Part shown: positions 48,401 through 59,868 of the stretch, piece by piece
Layout: every line of letters begins with the position of its first letter
How positions within the stretch are numbered: the stretch's first letter is position 1
Assembly (NCBI GenBank): GCA_013350335.1
Contig: CM023538.1
Span: 58,517,080-58,581,079, forward strand
DNA length: 64,000 bases
Direction: 5' to 3'
From: Chimonanthus salicifolius
Taxonomy: Eukaryota; Streptophyta; Magnoliopsida; Laurales; Calycanthaceae
Notes under the pieces: generated by a model
Databases searched by the model: none
What the model was told of the DNA's origin: nothing
What the model saw: the letters and a program-made list of their open reading frames with translations, nothing else
Translations under genes and position numbers: made by a program

Positions 48401-51400
48401 AGAACAGTCATTTTACCCCTCTTTAAAGTTTTGAGTGGTACTCATCTTTTCTTAAGGCTCAAAATATGCGTGATACTCAAAGCTACATCTAGTTTCATGC
48501 ACATAGCTTCATTACCACATTTCCAGTAGGTTGTTTTGTGGGATTACCAATGTCACTATTATTCTTCTTTCACTTCACTTTCTACTGTTTTTTATTCATT
48601 TGTTCCTATTAGAGAAACACTTTATGTAGAAGAATCGATAGTTATCTTTGTATTTTTATGTGTAATTATGGAAGCATTTAATCATTTTCAGCAAACATTG
48701 CTAGGTGAGTTTTGAGCATTCATGGTTCAATTCAGCTTTAGAATCAAATAAAAATACTGTTAATATTTATTACAGTATTTGTTCTGCTAATATTAGAGTT
48801 GTTATTGTAGTTTTCTTAAATGCTTATTATTATTTCTGTACTAAATTAATCAAAATTAAAATGCTGATAACAACAGCAGTAGAAACAGCAAAAATGACAC
48901 CTAGAAAAGGAATTCTGGACATGCTAAAAGTCACTGCATTGAGTTTTAGATTACATTTGCTGAATATCTAATGTAAATAAAGTTGAGAGCCTAGCTTTTT
49001 AACGGTGAAGCCATGAAGTGGTTTGGTTTTTTGGCTTCTTAAAATTTGCATATAGCTGTGATGAGACATCACCATAGGGTTGCGAACATGCTGAAGCAAA
49101 AACAAATATCAACTTTTTGCAAGTGTGCGATATTGTACAGGGTGATTGCATAATAGTTTATGGAACAGTCTTAATATGCAGATATGCAATACAATTTATC
49201 TATCAACGTTGATTTTTTTTTTTCTCTCAACTTGAATTGATTGGCAGTGCCTTCAGATTCCCCTTATGGTGTTAATCCAAGCTTATTGAATTTGGATTAT
49301 GGAGATTATCACATTTAATCTAAATGGTCTTCTTAGCTTTCGTATTTTCGTTATGTTTCGACCCAGAAATTTAATTTAGCTTCTTCTTGATTGCCTTGGT
49401 TTATTTAATTTGCTCTCTCTTTCCTTTTTGAATGATGATAATGATTCTGTTCACCAAAGGAAGAGAGTAAAAATCCAGACAGAGCCAATATTGAGGAAAG
49501 GAAAGAAAGCATACAACACCTCCGACTGGGAAAAAAAACCCTAGCACAGAACTAAGCTGCTGCCAGATAGAGACAGCTAAGAACTACACTGGTGAAAGTC
49601 ATCGCTGATCACCTGAGATCTCGAGGCTCCTCTTTTAGCAAGGATATCAGCATTTCCATTGACCACTCTAGGAACATAAGAAAACAACACTGAAATATCA
49701 GCACAGATATCCAGAATTTTTCTGACAATATTGGCAATCTCCCAAGGAAATGAAACACTTTTAGAAGCGTAGCTGATGACACTAGCAAAATCCCCCCCCC
49801 CCCCCCTCTTCAATAATAAGCTGAAGAAGTCATCTTTCAATTGCTAGTTTAAGGCTGAAAAGAAGAGCAATAGCTTTGGCCACAAAATCATAACAGTGCC
49901 AGCACCTTGGTCTTCAGAAAAAAAGGCCAGCAAGGCCTGAGAAGGCGATAATAGTATCGTTCCTCTCATTTTTAAGCACCCTACCATCCCAGCAGTTCCA
50001 GGAGCACCTACTGTGCTTCCACTGAAGTTCACTTGAAGATGCCTGGAGGAGGTGGTTGCCAAGAAAAGGAGAAAGAAGGCTGACTGGATTGATTCATAAT
50101 TTCCTCGTCCCGACGTCGCAGCAAGGTTTGAGACGAGTAAGATTTGAAATCAGGGAGGGTAGAGGATCAAGAGGAAGCTCTCCAGTTAACCACACTTGGA
50201 AGATCAGCAGACGACGAGGCCTTATTCTTGAATCCTCTGTTATTCCTTTCAGCACATAAGGTCGACATTGTACTCACCCAACAGATTTTCTAGAGATGCA
50301 ACAGGTTTTAGCACATGCTAGGCTTACATTATGATGTTTATATGAATGTGGAAGTTTGTAGAGATGGAACAGACTGGCTTTACATTCTGTGAGCCCAAGC
50401 CTGAGCCTCAACCCAAGAGGAAGACTGAGGATCCAACACCAACCTGTTAAGTTTGCATGGCTGCAGTGGGATAAATGTGCAGGTACTTCGGATTTTTGGT
50501 CAAACAGGCGAAATTCCTTTCTTAGAAGTTTGGATGCCATTTAGTTAGCTACTTTGGTTGAGTCTGTTTTCTCTGACAATCACAGTTAGCAATGGAACTG
50601 TTGAATTCCAATAAGGATCTAGGTAGCCTGTTGAATTTTATGATCACCCATATGGGAAAAATTAAATGTTAACAATGCCTAGCAATCCAACGCTGGTGTG
50701 TGGGGGACCCCCACCAGTGTCACCCTTAGACTTGTAGGGACTAACTGCCCTAGTGGACTAACCACCACAACCTCACACCAAGAGCCACTTGTGCTGCAAT
50801 TGGGGGTGGGTGAAAAAGACCCACATTGCCTAGGAGATGCAAGGCTTGGGTGCTTATATGAGGGATCGCCTCCCTCACCTAGTGTGACACGTTTTAAAGC
50901 CGTGAGCCCACGCTGCGGTGTACCCAAAAGACCTTGCGGGGGTGAGAGGACCTTGTTTGGTTGGCAAAGCGGACAATATCACACATGTGGGGCATGAAAG
51001 GATGGGGGGGGGTGGTTGCAGTTCCTAACAGATCCTTCATGGGTGGTCCATTATACTCATTTTGCAATTTATCTTTTTCCTTCTGAAATCATATTGGAAC
51101 ATATGTTATGAAGATTTTTTTTTTTTGAAAGATAACTTCACTACTCAAAAAAAAAAAAGAAGAGAAAACAAATACAATTACTATGTAACCACAACATATG
51201 GATAGAAATTATCCTTGTGAACCGGTTCACAATATTCCATTGTGAACTTCCAAAGATAGCCCTTGGATTGAAATATTAGCAAAATTTTAAAAGTGAAATC
51301 TTTCTCCCTATTCATTTAAAGGCTTTGATTGAAAGTTTGCACTGATTTTTTGTGAACCAGTTCACAAAGGATGATTTCTCCAGCGTATGGATGTGTACTG

Positions 51401-54400
51401 CTAATGGCATTTTCCATCTTCGGGAAGCCCTATGATGTTTGCATTAGATCCTATTCAACACATACTTCTATAAATTGGATCCGCTAGTGGATTGTTGGTT
51501 ATTCCTTCATAAATTAACAGAATCATGTTAAGAGCTATCCTTCTATGTGTAATGCATGTGTCAATATTGCACCTCAATTCATAAATGCTGATCTGGTTTG
51601 CATGCTTGTGAGTGTGCATATTGGTATTCCACTAGTAAGTCCGTATTGATCTAATAGGAAGGACAATATATAGATGGATGCACTTATGGGCATGTGTGCA
51701 AATGCATTCTTGGGTTCAAATGGCGATGCGCCCTAAAATAACAATTGGAGGAATGACCACCCCCACCCTTCCCCACCACCCCCCTTCCTTTCCTTCTCCT
51801 CCTCCTCCTCCTCCTCCCTCCCTCTCTCTCACACTCATCTGCCTCCCATGAACTGTATCTTTATCCCATTTGACCCTATTCTAGGTAACATAGCCCATTG
51901 CCTAAAATAACAGTTGGATGACCCAACCAAATGGAAACCACCGCCACCCTTCTTCTTCCTCCTCATTGTGACGCCTAGTGCCACATCGCCCAGGAAGGGG
52001 ATGTGGGAAGGGTTTATTTGAGGGGAGGGCCCCCTCTCTCATATGAGGCCTTTTGGGCTTGGTCAGGTGGGCCAGGGCCCAGAGCAAATTTGCGCGGGTC
52101 CATGGGGTCCAAAGCGGACAATATTGTGTGGGAGAGTCTGGTTGTCACAAATGGTATCGGAGACAGGCTTAACTCTCTGCTTGTGTGGGCCCTCTGCCTG
52201 TCTGTGTGACGTGACAAAGCCGAGGACGACTGTGATCTTAAGGGGGGTGGATTGTGATGCCCAGTCCTACATCGCCCAGGATGTGGGAAGGGTTTATTTG
52301 AGGGGAGAGCCCCCCTCTCTCACGTGAGGCCTTTTTGGCTTGGTCAGGTGTGACAGGGCCTTAAGCAAATCTGTGCGGGTCCGTGGGGTCCAAAGCAGAC
52401 AGTATCGTGTGGTGGAGTCGGGTCGTCACACTCTCACTCATCTGCCTCCCATGAATTGTATCCCTATGACATTTGAACCCATTTTGGGTTACACAGCCCA
52501 TTGCTCTTACTCAATGGATTTTCGCTGTTAGATAAAATTAAATTTATAGACCTCAAAAGGCATAACTTCACTTATGTGATTTTCGATAGGCAATTTATTC
52601 AAACAAAGACCTTTCAAATCAATCCATTGTGATGGGCCCCACTGGGTCCTCAAATTATTATTCGAGTATGCAACCCTATTCATGATTTAGGCTATGGTTG
52701 GCCGCCCATATCCTGGGCCGCAAGTTGTTAGCTGAGGTCATAGACATAATTCAGTAAACCTGGGTGAAGTAGGAAAAAACTATAGGCCATTTTCGAACCA
52801 ATGGTAGGTGTCTGCCATTTACATTGCATGGGTGCTATCACCTTTTTGAGGGTAACTTTTCAAGTGTTTTGTTGTTTTTCGTGATATAGATTAGGGTGTT
52901 CTCTACACTCGGGTGTATTGTAGATTTTCCCTACAATGTATGTGTGTGTATAAGCACACACACATATATAGATATGTATGTATGTATGTGTATATATGGT
53001 TGTTCTGACAAAACATTCTATTGAAAAAGGTGCAGGTTCAGTCCTTGCAGTAAACAAAAATATTATTCAGAATCTATATACTTACGAATAAAGATTTTCA
53101 CAACTTTCACTTGGAGACCCTGAAAGGTTTGGGGTCTGCTTTACCCATTTGTGAATACATCCTTGCAATATATGTGCTATTGCTTTGGGATAATTGAAGT
53201 TTCATGGTATTTGATGATGTCTTCGCATTATAGATCGGACATCAGTTGCATTGCCAATGTAATCATGTCTACATGGGTATCATCACTGATGTCTACCCTA
53301 CAGTTGTTCCTATTGTTTGTGCGTTTTATCAATATGAGCGGATGTTCACCTTTTCTTCTATTTATGTATTTTTCACATATATTGTTATTTGCAGCTCCTT
53401 ACGTGTCTGCTCAAGGAAACGATTCTGAGAATGATCCAAATAATACAACTGTGGGTACTTTATTCTATTCTTAGATGCACACATATCTACATCCAACATG
53501 ATTCCAACTCATAGCACCTTACAAATGCAGATATTTGTTGGTGGTTTGGATCCAAATGTTACTGATGACCAGTTAAGACAAGTTTTTAGCCAATTTGGGG
53601 AATTGATTCATGTTAAGATACCTATGGGCAAGCGTTGTGGGTTTGTGCAATTTGTTAACAGGTCTGCACATCAACTTGGTTTAGAGATTTTCCATGCCAG
53701 GAAGGCATCAGCATAATATTTTTTTCCCTCTTTTTCTTTGGTGCTTCAGAGCTTGTGCAGAGGAGGCTTTACTGATGTTGAATGGAACTCAGTTGGGAGT
53801 GCATAACATTCGACTTTCATGGGGCCGTAGCCCATCAGGCAAACAGGTTATTTAACCTTTACTTCCATTTTCTTATTGTTTTTTATACTTTGCTATGCCA
53901 CACTGGCAAACTTAAAGAACCCATCTACTGGATGTTTTCAGTCACAATCTGATCCAAATCAGAGCCAATGGAACAATGGTGGTTATTATGCATATGGACA
54001 AGGTTACGAAGCATACGGATATGCTCCACCTCAAGATCCGAATGTGTATGCTTATGGAGCCTACCCTGGATATGGGAATTATCAGCAACAACAGGTAAGT
54101 CATTCATTAGATATATTGTCTTCTGGTGCTCTCTCTCTCTCTCTCTCTCTCTAATGAACCTTTGACATCTCATCTGAAGGCAGTTTGCCTGCAATTGTAT
54201 ATCTCGTAGCTAGCTCAGATATTATTAAACATTTGGTCTCACCTCAGTTACAAACGTCAGCTGACATAAATTTTTTGTTCCCAACAGACTGAAAATTTTC
54301 AGCTGATATTTAAAAATATTGCTGAAATTTCTGAAATTTAATTTTTTGGCCTATACCTTTTCTTGACTGAAATTTGCTACTAAGGGTTCAACTCAAACAG

Positions 54401-55156
54401 AATCTTGCAGTCATAGGCTCATAGCTATTAAGTAGATTGGAAAAGTGTCATGTGCCTGTGGATGAGATGCTGACAATGTTCCATGTCCAAGTTTATGCAA
54501 ATTGTATCACTAATGCCCTTGCTTCTTTTTTTTTTTCCGTGAGATAATAATTTCAGACCCTTAATTAGATATAACAAAAAGGGGTATTGAACAAGGAGAA
54601 TCATTTGAGACTTGTTTGTAGGGATCTGCAGATGAATTGGGTAGCTTGGCTCATGTGGCATGTGTTCACATAAATCACTGGGTTCTGTTTCCATACTTGC
54701 ACAATACAATATCATATGGGATATCAGTAAATGACATGAATTATAAAGGTTATGTTTTTGGGTCATATAGGCATCCAATTTGATAGCTGGCCCGTGAATT
54801 TTTTTTTGTTAAATTCAATTATGAATGTGAACCTCATGAAGATCGGTTAAATGGCTTTGTCGATGATGACGCAACACTGACATGACCGTGAAAGAGATGC
54901 AAACTACTGAAGCTTCCATCCACTTGTGATTAGGAACCAAAAAAAAATCTTTTTGTCACTACTTTACCTTCCATGTTAATTCGCTCTGGTTCACTTTTTC
55001 ACCTTTCAAGTTTTGGTTATGTTTGATCATATCTATCTAGTGTTTGGAGTTGAACTTTATGGTTCTTGATTCCACATAGAACTGTTTTGCGTCATTTTAC
55101 TGTAAAGTTTTGCAAGGATTTATGTTGTTGCTAATGCTCTTTTTATTCTGCAGTGA
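45450..55156 (+). CDS. RBP45: Polyadenylate-binding protein RBP45-like (three RRMs)
   Basis: Members of this plant family are nuclear oligouridylate/poly(A)-binding proteins, implicated in pre-mRNA handling and stress granules. Exons: 45450-45821, 47188-47668, 53395-53450, 53531-53661, 53750-53846, 53942-54094 and 55154-55156 (the last carries only the TGA). Junctions are GT-AG and phases agree; total 1,293 nt, 430 residues. Residues 1-95 are Gln/Pro-rich (QQQQQQQ at 26-32). RRM1 (about 99-177) has LWIGDL and EGYGFIEF. RRM2 (about 192-270) has VFVGDL and KGYGFVKF. RRM3 (about 304-375) has IFVGGL and CGFVQF. The tail (about 380-430) is Tyr/Gly/Gln-rich (GYEAYGYAPPQDPNVYAYGA). The order Q-rich, three RRMs and Y/G/Q tail is diagnostic of RBP45/47. 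I prefer MMQPPAGAAP as the start. Intron 2 is 5.7 kb and holds a LINE, TRIM material and a MITE. Confidence 0.94.
46301..46488. mobile_element. MITE with ~67-bp terminal inverted repeats, RBP45 intron 1
   Basis: The left arm (46301-46368: CAATGGGAATTGATTGGTGC ... GAGTGAAATACCCAT) and right arm (46422-46488: ATGGGTATTTCACTC ... GCACCAATCAGTTCCCATTG) are inverted repeats with few mismatches around a spacer of about 53 bp, giving 188 bp overall. RNA across it would form a long hairpin. The target duplication is not resolved, because both flanks repeat ACAATG in shifted register. Confidence 0.88.
49445..50290 (-). pseudogene. LINE (L1-type) RNase H remnant, frame-shifted
   Basis: On the minus strand, frames read in order LCAERNNRGFKNKASSSADL (about 50255-50196), PPPPGIFKVNFSGSTVGAPG and TAGMVGCLKNERNDT (about 50055-49960), and FSYVPRVVNGNADILAKRGA (about 49670-49611). 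This is the usual RNase H domain at the end of plant LINE reverse transcriptases (KVNFDGS..G.PG.AG; VPR..N..AD.LAK.G). Several frameshifts and a run of 14 G on the coding strand (plus C14 at 49793-49806) break it. The reverse transcriptase is missing. It lies antisense in RBP45 intron 2. Ends are approximate. Confidence 0.82.
50690..51000. mobile_element. LTR-like fragment (TRIM or solo LTR relative)
   Basis: Contains CCCACATTGCCTAGGAGATG, GGTGCTTATATGAGGGA and GGCAAAGCGGACAATATCAC in the order seen in the LTRs of the two TRIMs in this window (CCCACATCGCC.., AAGCGGACAAT.TTGTG). Only one copy is present and ends are uncertain, so it may be a solo LTR of a related element. Confidence 0.5.
51204..51385. 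mobile_element. MITE with ~27-bp inverted repeats, RBP45 intron 2
   Basis: The left end AGAAATTATCCTTGTGAACC..GTTCACAA is inverted at the right as TTGTGAACCAGTTCACAAAG then GATGATTTCT (to 51379). Each arm also contains its own small palindrome, GTGAACC.GTTCAC. The word TATGGAT occurs just left (51197-51203) and just right (51386-51392), a possible target duplication if six extra bases belong to the right end. Confidence 0.7.
51732..52503. repeat. Tandem duplication (~165-bp unit), second copy interrupted by a TRIM
   Basis: Unit 1 (51732-51900) runs CCTAAAATAACAATTGGA ... CTCATCTGCCTCCCATGAAC ... AGCCCATTG. Unit 2 starts at 51901 with CCTAAAATAACAGTTGGA, reaches CTCCTCAT at 51966 and resumes at 52431 with CTCTCACTCATCTGCC through ACAGCCCATTG (52503). 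Comparison with unit 1 shows the TRIM landed in the CT-rich middle after the duplication. Confidence 0.85.
51967..52430 (+). mobile_element. TRIM element, complete, in RBP45 intron 2
   Basis: LTRs of 183 bp (51967-52149) and 178 bp (52253-52430) begin TGTGA(C/T)GCC and end GTCACA. The internal region is about 103 bp, with primer-binding site TGGTATCGGA (52152-52161, initiator Met tRNA type) and purine tract AAGGGGGGTGG before the right LTR. LTRs share CACATCGCCCAGGA, GTGGGAAGGGTTTATTTGAG and GGGTCCAAAGC. A clean 5-bp target duplication is not visible (CTCAT versus CTCTC in CT-rich DNA). It is related to, but distinct from, the 6190 element. Confidence 0.88.
52934..52996. repeat. GT/TATG simple repeat in RBP45 intron 2
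   Basis: A run of GTGTGTGTATAAGCACACACAC and TATGTATGTATG. The two halves (GTGTGTGT and ACACACAC) can pair as a short hairpin. It uses the same TATG word as the large arrays but is only tens of bases long. Confidence 0.75.
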
Positions 55157-55369
55157 TGTTTCGCATCTTTGGTTTGATAAGATGCAAGAATGAAGAATGG
55201 ATATCTGTGATTCTGGCGCTGGATTCATGGCTTTGTAATTGTTTGGGGGGAACTTAGTGTAGTTTGCTGAGAAACTTGAAAACTGTCGTCACTATTAAGC
55301 ATTTTGGCTTGTGCCTTGGGGAGCTTAATACGGTTTGTCCTGTTACCTTGGTTTTATGTAGAAGCATTT

Positions 55370-55375
55370 AATAAA
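55370..55375 (+). terminator. Likely polyadenylation signal of RBP45
   Basis: AATAAA lies about 215 bp after the TGA stop, within TTTAATAAATTGTGTGCGC. The spacing is normal for a plant 3' UTR, and GT-rich sequence follows. This is predicted only. Confidence 0.55.
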
Positions 55376-55666
55376 TTGTGTGCGCTTTTTATTTAAGATG
55401 GTTTAGACTCTGAGAGGTCTGATTTCTTTAACGAGAGGCTCAAATATGGGAGAATGTCACTTACTGGATGAGTGGGTGTGCTCCATGACAGAGGTGCGGT
55501 AGATGATTGTCTAAAGTTTTATCTAGCTCGATATTGGGTAAATCTCCATTGATTTTGTTTCTTATTCGTAACTTTGGGCTGAAGAATCAATAAATCTGAG
55601 CTGATAATAAAAAGAATCAATGAATCTGATCTGATGATAAATAAATAAATAATTTGAACTTGGTTT

Positions 55667-55809
55667 AAGGATAATGATCCGCGCACCATGAGTTTTACCA
55701 TGGTGCACCACTCTTAAAGTTGCCATATCTTTTTCAAAGAGGGAAGAGAGAAGAAAAGTAGTGACAGAATAGTCTTTTCCTTTCTAAAGGTGTACGGATC
55801 ATTACCCTT
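55667..55809. mobile_element. Small MITE with 21-bp terminal inverted repeats
   Basis: The left end AAGGATAATGATCCGCGCAC (55667) mirrors the right end GTGTACGGATCATTACCCTT (to 55809), giving a 143-bp element. The left half also holds CACCATGAG and CCATGGTGCACC, which pair with each other. The target duplication is not certain. Confidence 0.75.
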
Positions 55810-57336
55810 GATTTAATTGTTAATTAGATCAGTGGTCAAAATATCGTTGATACCAATTGTATCAGCCAATACGTATTGGTTTTAATATGGTTGATACTAA
55901 TTTACATGTTGGTTTTAAAGTTAGTTTGATACACATATTGTTGCGTCTGTTAGAGGACTATATCAGCTGCTGCATTTTGTTATAGATGCTGGATAGCATT
56001 AGTTTATTTTTTAATTTTTAAAAAATAAGAACGGTTTTTTCTTTTTGAATTTTGTTTTGGGTGTGATTTTGAAAAGGTTTAGAAGCAAGTTATTTAAGTT
56101 TTTGAAATGGTATTTGTCAATCCTTAACTTTTTTTAAATTTTGATCATTGAGTTATTTTTATCAATTTTTTTTATGGAGTTTCAATTCTAAGATAATCTT
56201 TAATTAGAGATTACTTTGTGAAATTATTATAATAAATAATATTCAGTGTTTATGAAATTTAATGAAGATGTGGTAATGTCACGTACATATTTTGTAGGGT
56301 GTGATTTTTCTGACATTTTTGAGTTGTGAAAAAAATAACAAAAAATAATGTAAGAATATTTCTATAATTGAATAAGGAGTTCTAAATGTGATTGGTATGT
56401 ATTTTAAGTTGTTACTGTAATTTTTTTAAATTTTAATATTTTTATAATAAAAATTATGAATTTTAATAGAAGATACTGAATGTTTTTTCATGATCACTTT
56501 TTATTTTATAATTTTCTTTGACAATTTAGTCTTTTGATCAAACAATTATAATTTGAATGGCTGGCGGTAGCTTTCGAGCATGGAGATTTAACATCGGTAT
56601 CATTATCAGTGGTGAAATTGATAGAATTTCTTAGCTCATGCTAAAGACAAGAACTCATGAACTCAAGCTTTTTCTTTGGTTTTCTTTTTTCTTTTTCTTG
56701 CTCTCTCTAAATGCTATGGCTGTGGTCAACCCATTGTACAAGCCCAACTTTAAATGAACGTAGCCCTAAAATATATGGCCCACTAGGCCCATTTCCAATG
56801 GGCTGGATAAACATTCATGCCCAGTACATCCATGATACATCCGGCTCCACACAATACAGAAGAGCTGATCTGGTATGCAAGATTGAATTTACCTTCATAC
56901 CAGTGTTTGAATACATTGAACTCGGACTCGACTAGAAATTCCATCAAGTTGAGAAAATTCAGCCAAGTTTTTCAAATTTTTTGAGAAAACTCACAAAAGC
57001 TTGTCGACTCGCTTTACTCGAAACCAGTCATTTCCAGACTTGAAGCAATGCTTCAGATAATTGTACTTGAAATTGTTGTGGGATACAATTCAAATAAACA
57101 ATCAAGTAGCCTTGGAGGAATGGTTGTGCTTGACAATTGGTGTGAAATCATCAAGATGGTTATGTACTACACTCAGTTTCGACTGAAATTTGTTTATTTG
57201 GGCCTGGGCTGAAATATAAACAATACGTGGGCACTTGAGTCTTTCAAAATAATTTCAAAATAAAATAATAATAATAATACAATAGTGAACTTTTGTGAAA
57301 TTAAATTTGTTGATGATAATATATGAAAGACTTGAG

Positions 57337-57451
57337 CAGGGGTCCAAATATCGGACGTTTTTGTTAAAACAAAAAGGAGAGAAAAATATCGACCGATAAC
57401 GAGATATCGGTCGATATATCGTATCGGCCGATACCGAATTTTAACCCCTTG
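57337..57451. mobile_element. hAT-type MITE of the ATCGGCCGAT family, copy D
   Basis: This 115-bp element starts CAGGGGTCCAAATATCGG and ends TACCGAATTTTAACCCCTTG. A perfect 8-bp direct repeat, GACTTGAG, flanks it at 57329-57336 and 57452-57459. The interior includes AATATCGACCGATAACG, ATATCGGTCGATATATCG and TATCGGCCGATACC. It is the shortest copy. Confidence 0.88.
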
Positions 57452-58403
57452 GACTTGAGAATACTTTACCATCAAGTACCACATCGACCAGAACCCGCTA
57501 TCACATGAGAGCAATCCAATGGCTTGAAAATAAAAGAACAAAAGGGTGAGAAAACTGGATGACGATGGCTTTCAATTCCCACAAGGCCAAGACACAAATC
57601 TTCCTTCATCTTTTCCTAGAAATTCCTAAAGATGCCTTCCACACTCGGAAGGTTGTTTGGAATGGACTTGAGATTAAGACCCACTCAGCAATTCAAACAA
57701 TGTCGATGAGCACCAATTCAAAGTCTATACGCCAACATCCCTACTAATGATATCCTGCGTGTCTAGAAAGATTGTATCGACTTGGCATAGGTCCTTTTTG
57801 TGTTTCTTCCGATGTTATTGTTCTTCATGGATGTTGTGGGGTTGCGAGTTGTTTTGTTTCCTATTTTTTTCCTTTTTGCTATTTGTATTCTTACTATATT
57901 AACCATTCAAAAAAAGAAGTCTATATACTAGCAGGTAGGGGAAGAATGAAATGTGATAGATGCTGATACAACACTTGTTTCACATAAGCGTTTGCCAGCT
58001 TCTGTTTTAGCAAAGAAATTATTTTATTAAATCCCTTGGGGAGGAATGAGACTATGAGAGGAGTGTGGCTTATTTCTTCATTCCCGTATGTGAGGATGGC
58101 TATCAAAAGGAGCCATGTGGGCAGGAAGGTGGCTTGGGTTGCGTGTGGGGGAGAAGGAAGAGGGTTGGGAAGAAAGAAAGAAAGAAATACATGAGAGCAA
58201 TAGTCAATTACTCTTCCATCAGAATATGAAATCAAATCTTCGAATTAATACATTTAACATCAAATCTGCAGTATCTTGAGAGCTAAACTAATCATGCCAA
58301 TATTCAATATTTCTTGTGACAAGTGTTGCTTAAATGGCTAGAATTTCATCTATGGATCAAGATCTGGGAAAGAGGCCATTGCAGAAATTTCAATGACTAA
58401 CTG

Positions 58404-58500
58404 TTTTTTTTTTTTTTGAAATGGTTCATATATTAATAGAAAAAGAGCACTAGAGATGCAAATACAGAAAAAGAAAGTAAACAACAACAACGAGTGAACC
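58404..58500 (-). mobile_element. LINE-type 3' end with poly(A), reverse orientation
   Basis: Plus-strand T14 (58404-58417) is followed by the reverse complement of ATTAATATATGAACCATTTC-A(n), the same 3' terminus as at 28505-28645. The sequence beyond about 58500 is not recognisably LINE, so it is 5'-truncated. Confidence 0.6.
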
Positions 58501-58645
58501 GCTCACAAAAGGCCAACAAGCTGGCACCAAAACAAAACAGTTACAAGCAAGTTCCCAAACTCAACTCTTATTTCAGATCCTTAAAACAGTTTTTTATAAA
58601 GAAAAATAATACACAAGATAGATACTTACAATGGAAAAATAAGCC

Positions 58646-58646
58646 C

Positions 58647-58692
<46 letters not shown>
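58646..58692. repeat. (CT)n(AT)n compound microsatellite
   Basis: CT repeats (about 58646-58660) run directly into an uninterrupted AT run of 32 bp (58661-58692). A likely hypervariable site. Confidence 0.9.
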
Positions 58693-58695
<3 letters not shown>

Positions 58696-59389
58696 GGAAT
58701 GATATGCCTGGATAAAGTTGTATCTATTTGGTAAAGCCACTAACTTGGTCTATTTGGATTCGCATTTTTGAGTTCTTCTCCCCATTCTATCTAATCCAAA
58801 CCATACCCTCCATTGACCACAATCTTTTTTAAATCTTAACTTGTAATGCAAATCCAGAATTTGAAATTAGAAGCAGCATGTCAATTTCAGAGACAAACTA
58901 ATAAATTATTATTAAATGACAAATTTTCTGTTATAATGGGATCCCTCAGTTTCTATCTAATTCTATTGTTACAAAGCAATGTCAAGAATGAGCAGAACCA
59001 ACGCTTCTGTAGTGCCTGAGGGATTTTAGAAGTCATGAGATTGAGATGTGCTAAACTTTCCTATACAGTGCCATCTCTTCTAAACATAAAACATATCCTG
59101 CATTAAGCTTCAAACTTTCCTCAAAGCTGAAAAGAGGCCAAGATCAGTTCAGCCTTTTAATCACAGGGGGTTATATTTTTTGAAAGGTCCCTCGTATTAA
59201 AGTATGTCTCACTTGACTTTGTCCAACTATAATTTCTACTGATGGGTTAATAACATAGGAAAGATGTAAACTCAAAAGTGGAAAACATGAACGTACCAAA
59301 TACATAATATCAGCAGAAGGGGAGACATGAAGTCAAAATTCAAATTTGGTGGTGTTCTCCTCTAGTCCACATTTAGTGCCTTGGATACA

Positions 59390-59824
59390 GGATGTCACAA
59401 ATACCACCGATAAATTGGTACTTATTACGAAAATATCAGTAAATACCATTTTCACGATAATTACGTGATTTTACTACATCTCCAGTTTTTACTGGTAAAA
59501 ATCCGATAAAAACATGTTATTATTAGTGGTATTATGATAAAAGACGAATTATCGCGTGACTTTTGATCATTTGACGGAGGAACACTTGCATGGGACCAAG
59601 AGTTGACTCAAACCTTGAGAGTACTCAACGCTTCTTGAGACGAGATTCGATACACTCGGACTCGGTACTTCGGTAGACATAGTGACAGACCCACTGCCCT
59701 AATTCTAAAATCTAAACTGGCTTACCTTATTCCTTTATTTCCTTTCTGCAGTTCTGGGTTCTGTTTCCTACAGTTCTTCCTATCCTTTCTTCCATTTTTG
59801 GTGCTCTGTTCGGCTGCTCCTCGT

Positions 59825-59868
<44 letters not shown>

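Larger units (their letters stand above)
55376..59389. other. Intergenic between RBP45 and RH47; repeats only
   Basis: Apart from the MITEs at 55667 and 57337, the LINE tail at 58404 and microsatellites, I recognise nothing coding. A short ORF at 57559-57747 has no family resemblance. The stretch 57770-57918 ends in CCATTCAAAAAAAG and might be another retroposon 3' end. A degenerate ATCGGCCGAT-type relative (CAGTGGTCAAAATATCGTTG) lies near 55830-55920. Confidence 0.55.

Noticed and set aside
49248..49268. Possible 21-nt micro-exon in RBP45 intron 2 (acceptor TTGGCAG, donor GGTGTTA)
   Set aside because: It would keep the frame, but the exon 2 to exon 3 junction already matches the family (QQYPAKAPYVSAQGN region) and the donor is weak.
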